This document shows, piece after piece, positions 1-5,932 of a DNA stretch of 6,759 nucleotides. The stretch covers positions 1 to 6,759 of the forward strand of contig CAJPPE010000087.1 in assembly GCA_905372345.1 (NCBI GenBank), given 5' to 3'. Under the pieces are notes generated by a model, which did not search any database, had not been told where the DNA came from, and saw only the letters and a program-made list of their open reading frames with translations. The position numbers were made by a program, and so were the translations under genes. This DNA comes from an uncultured Treponema sp. (GTDB taxonomy: Bacteria; Spirochaetota; Spirochaetia; Treponematales; Treponemataceae). Each line of letters starts with the position of its first letter. Position 1 is the stretch's first letter.

Positions 1-908
1 GCCTTACCGTTTACAGCCTTTACGGAAAAACAAAGCGGCCCACAAAAGAGATGCTGCAACAAATAGATGTTTTATGCTTCGATATTCAAGATGTAGGAGC
101 AAGGTTTTACACATATATTTACACAATGGCCTATGCAATGGAAGCATGCGCCCGTGATGGAAAAACCTTTGTTGTGTTTGACAGACCCAATCCCATAAAC
201 GGCATAAACGTTGAGGGGAATATTCTGGAAGAGAAATATAAATCCTTTACAGGCTATTTTCCGATTGTCCAAAGGCACGGAATGACCGTCGGAGAATTAG
301 CCTTAATGTTTAATAAAGAATTTAAGATAGGCTGTAATTTAAAAATAGTCCCCATGCAGGGCTGGAACCGTGAAGATTATTTTGAAGACCTTAATTTAAT
401 GTGGGTTCCGCCCTCGCCAAATATTCCTACAGCCGATACCGCTTTAGTTTACTCCGGCTTTTGTATCTTTGAAGGGGTAAACATTTCGGTAGGAAGAGGA
501 ACAACCATGCCCTTTAAATACATAGGAGCCCCCTATATAGATGCCGAGGCTTTAGCAGAAGCTCTAAATGCTCTCAAACTTGAGGGAGTCTTTTTTAGAC
601 CCGCCTACTTCACACCGTCCCTTTCGATTTATAAGGATGAGCTATGCGAGGGGGTTCAAATCATCTTAAAGGATAAAAAGAGATTCTCGCCCGTAAAAGC
701 TGCAATTGCGGTGATGTATACAATAAAGGAAATGTATCCCGATAAGTTTAAGATAAATAACTACCCTGCCGAACTCTGCGGCCTCAATTTATTAAGCGGA
801 ACAAACAAGCTAAGTTCGATGAGTCTTTCCTTAGATGAATACTTTAAATTCATCGAAAAAGACGAAAAAAAGTTTTTAAAGATGAGAGAAAAGTATTTGA
901 TGTATTGA
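1..908 (+). CDS. namZ: NamZ-like exo-beta-N-acetylmuramidase (DUF1343 family), 5' truncated by window edge
   Basis: Family members release MurNAc from the non-reducing end of peptidoglycan fragments, feeding cell-wall recycling (GH171 in CAZy). The frame is open from base 3 to a TGA at 906-908, so about 301 residues are visible of a protein usually near 360-420. The ATG at 51 is internal: the 16 codons before it already read as family sequence (VYSLYG). Conserved blocks in order are DIQDVGARFYTY (81-116), DRPNPING (180-203), RHGMTVGELA (273-302), WVPPSPNIPT (402-431), EGVNISVGRGTTMPF (471-515), FRPAYFTPS (594-620) and ELCEGVQI (639-662). The C-terminus ends in the usual Arg-x-x-Tyr-Leu-x-Tyr style and looks complete. 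Any signal peptide lies outside the window, so periplasmic or lipoprotein location cannot be judged. No clear terminator follows; the next promoter begins 25 bases downstream. The family call is firm; the exact substrate is known from homologues only. Confidence 0.9.
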   Translation, partial: LTVYSLYGKTKRPTKEMLQQIDVLCFDIQDVGARFYTYIYTMAYAMEACARDGKTFVVFDRPNPINGINVEGNILEEKYKSFTGYFPIVQRHGMTVGELALMFNKEFKIGCNLKIVPMQGWNREDYFEDLNLMWVPPSPNIPTADTALVYSGFCIFEGVNISVGRGTTMPFKYIGAPYIDAEALAEALNALKLEGVFFRPAYFTPSLSIYKDELCEGVQIILKDKKRFSPVKAAIAVMYTIKEMYPDKFKINNYPAELCGLNLLSGTNKLSSMSLSLDEYFKFIEKDEKKFLKMREKYLMY

Positions 909-933
909 AAAGGCGAAAGCTTAAAAAAACTAT

Positions 934-962
934 TTGACAAATACGTATAAAATGCGTATACT
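934..962 (+). promoter_or_regulatory. Consensus sigma-70 promoter of the hicB locus
   Basis: A perfect -35 box TTGACA (934-939) is separated by 17 bases from a -10 box TATACT (957-962, one mismatch from TATAAT). The predicted transcription start is about 968-970. This falls on the ATG at 969 that opens the 14-codon remnant and leaves roughly 40 nt of leader for hicB at 1010. It is one of the strongest-looking promoters in the window, as expected for a toxin-antitoxin locus that represses itself. Confidence 0.8.
941..960 (+). promoter_or_regulatory. Putative HicB operator inside the promoter spacer
   Basis: Two related octamers, TACGTATA (942-949) and TGCGTATA (953-960), lie 11 bases apart, about one helical turn. 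The same stretch also reads as an imperfect inverted repeat: ATACG at 941-945 pairs with CGTAT at 955-959, centred on base 950, with 7 of 9 positions matching. It fills the -35/-10 spacer and runs into the -10 box, so a bound dimer would block RNA polymerase. HicB antitoxins with a ribbon-helix-helix tail are known to repress their own promoters. Assigning this repeat to HicB is an inference from position and symmetry. Confidence 0.45.
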
Positions 963-968
963 AATATT

Positions 969-1013
969 ATGAATGAACGGAAGCAAGCGATAAAAGAGTT
1001 GGAAAAAGAATGA
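969..1013 (+). pseudogene. Apparent remnant of a HicA toxin gene (first 14 codons), or a short coupled leader ORF
   Basis: A 14-codon ORF, MNERKQAIKELEKE, ends at TGA 1011-1013 and overlaps the hicB ATG at 1010 (ATGA). HicA toxins are roughly 60-80-residue mRNA interferases usually encoded directly upstream of hicB and often overlapping it. Their first helix typically has the form Met-x-x-Arg/Lys-x-x-Ile-x-x-Leu-Glu-Lys, which this peptide fits. The following Gly-aromatic turn, the catalytic His and the rest of the double-stranded-RNA-binding-like fold are absent, and there is no space for them. I infer an internal deletion of about 45-60 codons that kept the promoter, the start and the overlap with hicB. 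No Shine-Dalgarno precedes this ATG, and the predicted transcript starts at or next to it. The alternative is a leader peptide that couples translation to hicB. Confidence 0.45.
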
Positions 1014-1405
1014 AATACGCTTATACTGCAATTTTTACTGAAAAAGACAGTACAATATATGCAAGAGTTCCCGATCTTAAAGGGTGCATAACAACCGGCA
1101 AGAATTTACAAGATGCAATAGAACAAATGGAAGATGCTATGGCGGCATGGTTGTGTGTTGCAGAAGACGAGCATTTTAAAATAGCAAAAGCGACTCCACA
1201 ACATCTGATAGCACATGAAAAAAACGATGTACTCTCAATAATAAGAGCCGATACATCTCGATACCGTGCTATAGTTAAAAATAAAGCTGTCCGCAAAAAT
1301 GTAACCATACCAGCATGGCTGGTAGAAGCTGCCGAAAAAGCTAATTTGAATTTCTCGCAAGAATTACAAAATGCGATAAAAAATAAATTAGAAATTGCAT
1401 TGTAA
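1010..1405 (+). CDS. hicB: HicB-family antitoxin, type II toxin-antitoxin system
   Basis: HicB neutralises HicA, an mRNA-cleaving toxin, and represses the operon. The 131-residue protein has two parts. Residues 1 to about 60 form the partial RNase-H-like HicB fold: a YTAIF strand, then YARVPDLKGCITTGKNLQDAI, whose PDLxGCxTxG core is diagnostic, then a helix rich in Met and Ala. Residues about 94-129 look like a ribbon-helix-helix DNA-binding domain: strand RKNVTIP, helix AWLVEAAEKANL, helix NFSQELQNAIKNKL. The start at 1010 is supported by GGA at 1001-1003 six bases upstream and by the N-terminus aligning with family proteins. The protein looks intact and functional. No full-length hicA is present on either side; only a 14-codon remnant precedes it. 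It may therefore survive as a solitary DNA-binding regulator, or neutralise HicA toxins encoded elsewhere. It converges on pyrC with 74 bases between the stop codons. Confidence 0.9.
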   Translation: MKYAYTAIFTEKDSTIYARVPDLKGCITTGKNLQDAIEQMEDAMAAWLCVAEDEHFKIAKATPQHLIAHEKNDVLSIIRADTSRYRAIVKNKAVRKNVTIPAWLVEAAEKANLNFSQELQNAIKNKLEIAL

Positions 1406-1479
1406 TTTTAGTTGAAAAACTGTTATGCAACAATTCATAAATTTACTTTTGAGATATTCACTCTGCGTCTTTTAATCAT

Positions 1480-2526
1480 CTATACAAATTCAAAGGCATC
1501 GAAAGGGTAGCCGGCTCTTAAACCGGGGAGGGAGGCTTCGATTTCGGTGTTTGAGGGGACTTTATAAGGCAAATCAAGTTTAAAAATACGGTTTACGGCC
1601 TTACCGCAAAGCTCGTCCAGTCTTTTTTCGGAGCAGCCGGCCTTGCGCAGTTCTTTTAAAAGAATCAGAGAACCGGCAAAGCCCGGAATACCGGAAGCAC
1701 CTTTTTTCTTATCTTCATAAGTGTGGGGAGCGTGGTCGCTTTCAATCCAGTCAATCCCGCCTGAAATGAGAGCATTAAAAACGGCTTCCTGTTCCTCTTT
1801 TTCACGCAAGGGAGGGTTCATTTTTACAAAGATACCCGACTTTTTATAAGACTCAATATTTAAGAGGGCGTGATGAGCCGTAGCCCCGCACGAAATACTA
1901 ATACCGCTTTTTTTTGCCTCGGCAACAAGCCTTATTCCCTCTTTTGTGCTTATGTGACAGACATGAAGATGTCCCTTAAAGCCCTCGCTTTGCATAAGCT
2001 CAATCTGATCCTTTATGGACTCCGTTTCGGCAATAGGAGGACGGGCAAGGCTGTGAGTAATAGGATTTTCAATATCGAAGCCGGAATTATTCATAAGGCT
2101 TTCTTTTTCGCAATGAATAGCAAGAATGCCTCTGTAATCGAATTTTTTAAGAGCGGCATAAACCTTTCTTTGATCTTCTTTTTCAACTATGCCCATGTTT
2201 CCTGTGGAATGACCTGCAAACATCTTAAAGCCTACTATTTTAGGAAAGTACTCTTTATAGAATAAAACCATTTTTTCTATTTGGGAAACATCGGAAGTGA
2301 GACCGCCGTAAACACCATAAAAGGCAGAAAGGCCGGACTGCTTTATAGATTTTTCCGCCAGAGCAAAACGCTCTAAAACAGCTTCTGCATTTGTAAGAGG
2401 CGGATTTGTATTCGGCATATCAAAAAAGGCCGTAAAACCTGCGGGGCAGGCTAAGGCCAAGGCATGGGCTATAGTTTCCTTATCGGATAAAAGACCGTCT
2501 CTAAGATGAACATGGGAATCTATCAT
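1480..2526 (-). CDS. pyrC: Dihydroorotase
   Basis: This zinc amidohydrolase interconverts N-carbamoyl-aspartate and dihydroorotate, the third step of de novo UMP synthesis, in the cytoplasm. Visible active-site elements are: metal-binding HxH in DSHVHLRDG (H5, H7) with R9; MPNT (37-40) with N39 for substrate; K101 in GFKMFAG, the likely carboxylated bridging lysine; H138 in AIHCEKE; H191 in HVCHIST; NPPLRE (237-242); and D264 in SDHAPH, the catalytic aspartate. All expected residues are present. At 348 residues it begins almost at the HxH motif. It thus lacks the N-terminal beta-sandwich strands and longer C-terminal segment of 420-430-residue type I enzymes, and matches a compact subgroup that I recall in Firmicutes and archaea. 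A stop codon lies three codons before the ATG, so no upstream extension is possible. The Shine-Dalgarno is weak, and the gene lies 26 bases after its upstream neighbour, suggesting co-transcription. Confidence 0.93.
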   Translation of the reverse strand: MIDSHVHLRDGLLSDKETIAHALALACPAGFTAFFDMPNTNPPLTNAEAVLERFALAEKSIKQSGLSAFYGVYGGLTSDVSQIEKMVLFYKEYFPKIVGFKMFAGHSTGNMGIVEKEDQRKVYAALKKFDYRGILAIHCEKESLMNNSGFDIENPITHSLARPPIAETESIKDQIELMQSEGFKGHLHVCHISTKEGIRLVAEAKKSGISISCGATAHHALLNIESYKKSGIFVKMNPPLREKEEQEAVFNALISGGIDWIESDHAPHTYEDKKKGASGIPGFAGSLILLKELRKAGCSEKRLDELCGKAVNRIFKLDLPYKVPSNTEIEASLPGLRAGYPFDAFEFV

Positions 2527-2552
2527 AAACCAATCTTATTTAAAACCTATAT

Positions 2553-3146
2553 TTAGAAAAATAAAACGGCTTCACCGTAACCCTCATCTTTTATAATGCT
2601 TATTTCAAGTTTATTTTTCCCGTCAAATTCAATACCGTCCAGAATTATTTTTAAAGCATAGGCCTTTATAGGTTCAACTCCTTTATTAATCGTTTCGCTT
2701 ATGACCCTCATAGTAACAATTTCGTAAAAGTCCCCATTGACGGAAACGGTTATATCATCGGTGCTTAGTTCAGGTGCAATTACTTTTTCCGTGCCTAAAA
2801 GGTATTTTAAACTCATGGGCCTAAAATAAAGCATCATGCAATTATCTACATCTAGAGAAGGGAAAAATATCAAACTAAAAATTTCTATTTTACCAAGAAT
2901 AGGATTTATCTCAAGGTCTTTCCTTAAATCTATATTACAACCCCAAAAGTCAAGAAATTTTTCATTAAAACCTTTTGAAGCGATAAAATAAGGATATTTT
3001 TTAGCATCAGCTTCCAAAGAAAAACGGCCCGATTCATCAGCTTCACCGCTGATTATAACTTCAAACCTTTCCGTTAAAAGAGCAACTTTAGCGTGACTGA
3101 CAGGCTGTTTGTTTTTATCCCGCACAATTCCTTTTATAACATTCAT
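2553..3146 (-). CDS. Carboxypeptidase-regulatory-like domain protein of unknown function, upstream of pyrC
   Basis: This 197-residue protein has no signal peptide or membrane segment, so it is probably cytoplasmic. Residues about 3-60 look like a transthyretin/carboxypeptidase-regulatory beta-sandwich: KGIVRDKNKQPVSHAKVAL is followed by DESGRFSLEA, the usual 'new form of G-x-V, P-v-x-x-A-x-V, D-x-x-G-x-F' pattern. A FLDFWGCNIDL block (64-74) and an ILGKIEIF strand follow. A YFRPMSLKYL motif (107-116) and an IAPELSTDDITVSVNG block (123-138) are then typical of a conserved but uncharacterised family I recall from Firmicutes; no enzyme motif is visible. The start is well supported: GGAG within 3154-3160 lies 8 bases before the ATG, and a near-consensus promoter sits just upstream. 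It is the first gene of a likely two-gene unit with pyrC. The domain resemblance gives no function; a binding or scaffold role is possible but unproven. Confidence 0.82.
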   Translation of the reverse strand: MNVIKGIVRDKNKQPVSHAKVALLTERFEVIISGEADESGRFSLEADAKKYPYFIASKGFNEKFLDFWGCNIDLRKDLEINPILGKIEIFSLIFFPSLDVDNCMMLYFRPMSLKYLLGTEKVIAPELSTDDITVSVNGDFYEIVTMRVISETINKGVEPIKAYALKIILDGIEFDGKNKLEISIIKDEGYGEAVLFF

Positions 3147-3168
3147 AAAAATAACTCCTGTACTCCAG

Positions 3169-3198
3169 ATTATAGCGTATAGGATAGAATATTGTCAA
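3169..3198 (-). promoter_or_regulatory. Near-consensus sigma-70 promoter for the unknown gene-pyrC unit
   Basis: On the minus strand, TTGACA (complement of 3193-3198) is followed after 18 bases by a perfect TATAAT (complement of 3169-3174). The predicted start near 3162 gives a leader of about 16 nt that contains the Shine-Dalgarno CAGGAGT (complement of 3154-3160). The promoter lies in the 79-base gap after the helicase stop. The two downstream genes therefore need not depend on read-through from the helicase. Confidence 0.8.
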
Positions 3199-3225
3199 GC
3201 AAAAATTAGAAATTTCAAATTAAAA

Positions 3226-4938
3226 CTATTTACGTTTATATTTTGAAGCGGCACTTCGATTTTCTCTTTTTCTTTGTGTTCCGGTTTTCCGTTTTTGTCC
3301 TCTTTTACCCTTGCCGATAGAACCGTAATTAGCCGGAGCCTCACTTTTTACGTCAATATGCATATGAGGTAAGCCCCTTTTCTTTTTACAGAGGCGTAGA
3401 GCATCATTTGCGGCATTTTTAGGCATTGTAGCGAGAGAAAACTTATCCATAACCTCTATGTCATCTACAAGCCGTTCGGGGATTGAAAGAAGCCGGCTTA
3501 GCATTTCGGCAAGTTTGCGCTTTGTAATTCCGTCTTTTCGGCCGACACCTATATAAAGACGCAAAGAATCGTCATCCGATTTTCGCGCCTTCCCTTCGGA
3601 ACGCACAGGCTTGATTGTTTTATAATGAGCAGGCGATAAAAACGATCCGTACTGCATTTGAAGAATAAAAGAAAGAACTGTTTGGGCATCTCCATATTCT
3701 ACAAGTTTATTTGCAAAGGCAGCAAAGCCCTGTTCGGGTTTTTCTTCGCTAATGCGTTTTTCGATTTGGGCAGCAGTTTCTTTTAAGATACGGGTTCGCT
3801 TGATTTCGATGACTTGTTCGATTGAAGGAATTTTGCCTTCTTTTAATTCTCCACGGGCATGTTTTCGCAGGTACTCGATTCTTTTTACCTCGTTCGGGCG
3901 TACAAAACTTACGGCAACCCCTGCCGCTCCTGCCCGTCCCGTTCTTCCTATACGGTGGGTATAGGTCGGCCCGTCATAAGGAATTGCATAGTTTACAACA
4001 TGAGAAATACCCTCGATGTCTATACCCCTTGCGGCAACATCGGTTGCAACCAAAATGCGGGTCTTTTTTGATCTAAAGCGTTCCAATATTTTTTCCCTTT
4101 GGCTTTGAGGAATATCTCCGTGGAGGGCGGCAGCTTCGTAGTGTCTTTCGTCAAGCTCTTTTGCAACATCATCGGCATCGATTTTTGTTTGGCAAAATAC
4201 GAGGCCGTAAAAGTTAGGGCTCGTATCTATAAGACGGACAAGGGCTTCGGTTTTGTCCCCTTCCCTTACGACCCAAAAAAATTGTTCCGTTAAAGACGCT
4301 CTTTCTTCTTGAGGTTCTTCTTCGACAATTTCATAGTCGCCCATAAAGTCGGAAGCTATGCTCAGTATCTGCTTGGGCATCGTCGCCGAAAACATTAAAA
4401 CACGGGCTTCAGGATTTGCCTTTGAAAATATGTTTTCTATGTCTTCGATAAAGCCCATGTTAAGCATCTCATCGGCTTCATCCAAAATAAAATATTCTAT
4501 ATCTTCGATTTTTAGGGAGCCCCGATCGAGATGATCCATTATGCGGCCGGGAGTTCCTACAACAATTTCGACGCCGGTTTTTAGGCTTCTGAGTTGAGGG
4601 CCTATCGCCGCTCCTCCGTAAACGGTTGCGATACGGGGATATTCTTCGATTCTAAAAGATTCAAGTTCGCCGGCAACTTGAACGGCCAGCTCTCTGGTAG
4701 GAACCAAAATAAGGGCTCTCACCTTTCCGGTATTTGAACGCAGCTCCTGCACAAGAGGAAGGCCGAAGGCTGCCGTCTTTCCCGTTCCTGTCCGAGCCTT
4801 AGCGATAACATTTGCTTCTCCTGAAAGAAGGCGGGGAATAGCCAAAACCTGAATAGGAGTAGGTTCTTCAAAACCCTTGGCTTCAACTGCTTGCAGGACT
4901 ATATCGTCAAGTCCCAATTCTTTAAAAGTAATTAACAT
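3226..4938 (-). CDS. deaD: DEAD-box ATP-dependent RNA helicase (DeaD/CsdA-like) with C-terminal DbpA-type RNA-binding domain
   Basis: The protein unwinds or remodels RNA using ATP; relatives act in ribosome assembly, mRNA decay and cold adaptation. All core motifs are intact in 570 residues: Q-motif F5 with EPTPIQ (25-30), motif I ARTGTGKT (48-55), Ia PTREL (80-84), Ib TPGR (129-132), II DEAD (153-156), III SAT (184-186), IV LVFCQT (246-251), V ATDVAARGID (298-307) and VI HRIGRTGR (328-335). After a helical linker, residues about 456-530 (LRLYIGVGRKDGITKRKLAEML onward) match the DbpA/CsdA RNA-binding domain. Residues about 541-570 form a Lys/Arg-rich tail, probably a non-specific RNA anchor. 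The start places the Q motif at the usual distance, but the Shine-Dalgarno is weak (AAGAA) and no promoter is clear. The gene is divergent from pyrF across 91 bases. Whether it is orthologous to DeaD, CshA or DbpA cannot be settled here, so the symbol is provisional. Confidence 0.93.
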   Translation of the reverse strand: MLITFKELGLDDIVLQAVEAKGFEEPTPIQVLAIPRLLSGEANVIAKARTGTGKTAAFGLPLVQELRSNTGKVRALILVPTRELAVQVAGELESFRIEEYPRIATVYGGAAIGPQLRSLKTGVEIVVGTPGRIMDHLDRGSLKIEDIEYFILDEADEMLNMGFIEDIENIFSKANPEARVLMFSATMPKQILSIASDFMGDYEIVEEEPQEERASLTEQFFWVVREGDKTEALVRLIDTSPNFYGLVFCQTKIDADDVAKELDERHYEAAALHGDIPQSQREKILERFRSKKTRILVATDVAARGIDIEGISHVVNYAIPYDGPTYTHRIGRTGRAGAAGVAVSFVRPNEVKRIEYLRKHARGELKEGKIPSIEQVIEIKRTRILKETAAQIEKRISEEKPEQGFAAFANKLVEYGDAQTVLSFILQMQYGSFLSPAHYKTIKPVRSEGKARKSDDDSLRLYIGVGRKDGITKRKLAEMLSRLLSIPERLVDDIEVMDKFSLATMPKNAANDALRLCKKKRGLPHMHIDVKSEAPANYGSIGKGKRGQKRKTGTQRKRENRSAASKYKRK

Positions 4939-4990
4939 AATTTCTTAAATATAATAGATAAGCAAAAAAAAATCTATAGCTTAATGATAA

Positions 4991-5019
4991 TTGACACATC
5001 TTCCGTTTTAGGCTAAACT
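4991..5019 (+). promoter_or_regulatory. Sigma-70 promoter of pyrF giving a near-leaderless mRNA
   Basis: A perfect TTGACA (4991-4996) is followed after 17 bases by TAAACT (5014-5019), which matches the -10 consensus at four of six positions. The predicted transcription start is about 5025-5027, only a few bases before the ATG at 5030. No Shine-Dalgarno is visible between the -10 box and the ATG (ACCGCCAAT). A run of nine A (4964-4972) lies further upstream and could act as an upstream element, though it sits at the far edge of the usual range. Confidence 0.65.
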
Positions 5020-5029
5020 TACCGCCAAT

Positions 5030-5932
5030 ATGAACTACATCGACTTATTAAAAACTTCGGCAAAAAAAACGAATAACTGTGCGTGTATGGGCTTAGACCC
5101 TATTTTTGAAGCTATCCCGAATAAAACCGGAATGGTAAAGGATAATCTTGTAAGCTTTTTTAAAGAGCTTTTCGATAAGATGCAGGAAAAGAATTTGGTT
5201 CCCGCAGCTTTTAAACCGAATATAGGTTACTATTCGGCCCTTGATAAGCCCAGGGAAAAGGATTTTTCGGGCTCCGAAAGCCTTGCAGAAATTTTATCTC
5301 TAATCGAAAAACACTTCCCCGGTATTCCTGTAATCCTCGATTCAAAGCGGGGAGATATTGCCCGCTCCAGTCTTAACTATGCTATCGAGGCCTTTGACGG
5401 CTGGAAGGCGGATGCGGTAACGGTCAGCCCCTACATGGGAAGCGATTCTATTCTTCCATTTATTTCTGAAAAATATTTGGATAAGGGAGCTTATATTTTA
5501 AACCGAACCAGCAATCCCGGAGCAAAGGATTTTCAAAATCTTAAAACCGATTATGACGGTAAAAATAATCCGGAGCTTTATATCGAGGTTGCAAAAAAGA
5601 TTGCTTTTTATGCAAAGGAATTTCCGGGAACGGGAGCCGTTGTCGGTGCTACGGGAATGGAAGAGCTAAAAATAATTTCGGGTATTTACGCCCAAGCAGG
5701 AGAGGTTCCCATGCTGATTCCGGGAGTCGGCTCCCAAGGAGGAGATGCAAAAACGGTAATGGAAGTTCTTAAAAATTCCGGCTGCAATTTGGCCCTTATA
5801 AGAATAAACAGCTCCAGTGCCTTGACCCATCCTTGGAAAAAAGCACCTGTGCCTGAAAACTATTTGGAGCTTTGTATAAACAATATCGAAAAACTTCTAA
5901 ACGAGACGGCAATTAACGGCATCAGTTTTTAG
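5030..5932 (+). CDS. pyrF: Orotidine 5'-phosphate decarboxylase, type 2
   Basis: This enzyme catalyses the last step of de novo UMP synthesis, OMP to UMP plus CO2, as a cytoplasmic TIM barrel. Its 300 residues match the longer type 2 PyrF class rather than the roughly 230-240-residue type 1. Motifs in order are MGLDP (20-24), FKPNIGYY (61-68), the catalytic DSKRGDI (104-110) with D104, K106 and D109, SPYMGSDS (133-140), RTSNPGAKDFQ (159-169), GAVVGATG (202-209), PGVGSQGGD (231-239) for phosphate binding, and RINSSS (258-263). All catalytic residues are present. The ATG at 5030 is the only plausible start: the next Met (M20) lies in the conserved core. It has no visible Shine-Dalgarno and sits almost at the predicted transcript start. 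Its 3' end overlaps the opposing gene by 11 bases. PyrC in this window serves the same pathway but is on the other strand. Confidence 0.95.
   Translation: MNYIDLLKTSAKKTNNCACMGLDPIFEAIPNKTGMVKDNLVSFFKELFDKMQEKNLVPAAFKPNIGYYSALDKPREKDFSGSESLAEILSLIEKHFPGIPVILDSKRGDIARSSLNYAIEAFDGWKADAVTVSPYMGSDSILPFISEKYLDKGAYILNRTSNPGAKDFQNLKTDYDGKNNPELYIEVAKKIAFYAKEFPGTGAVVGATGMEELKIISGIYAQAGEVPMLIPGVGSQGGDAKTVMEVLKNSGCNLALIRINSSSALTHPWKKAPVPENYLELCINNIEKLLNETAINGISF

Noticed and set aside
51..53. ATG at 51 as the start of the NamZ-like gene
   Set aside because: The in-frame codons 3-50 encode the conserved segment (SLYG and following) that precedes DIQDVG in this family, so the ATG is internal.
910..929. 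Small hairpin with a GAAA loop (AGGC-GAAA-GCTT) after the NamZ gene
   Set aside because: It has four pairs including a wobble and is followed by A rather than T residues on the coding strand, so it does not look like a terminator.
1021..1308. 95-codon minus-strand ORF opposite hicB
   Set aside because: It lies entirely within the well-supported hicB gene, has low-complexity Ser/Ala-rich content and no recognisable family or ribosome site.
969..1405. A new multi-gene defence or mobile system centred on hicB
   Set aside because: Only one intact accessory gene is present, with no nuclease, integrase, transposase, attachment repeats or other partner nearby; the flanking genes are ordinary housekeeping functions.
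1415..1432. Possible terminator for pyrC on the minus strand (TGTT-GCAT-AACA stem followed by T5)
   Set aside because: The stem has only four A/T-rich pairs plus a wobble, too weak for a confident intrinsic terminator; no better hairpin is visible in the 74-base gap between hicB and pyrC.
1870..2265. 131-codon plus-strand ORF opposite pyrC
   Set aside because: It is antisense to conserved dihydroorotase motifs and its translation shows no domain pattern; it is explained as a shadow of pyrC.
3752..4293. Several overlapping plus-strand ORFs of 64-84 codons within the helicase gene
   Set aside because: All are antisense to the conserved helicase motifs IV-VI and neighbouring sequence, with no family resemblance.
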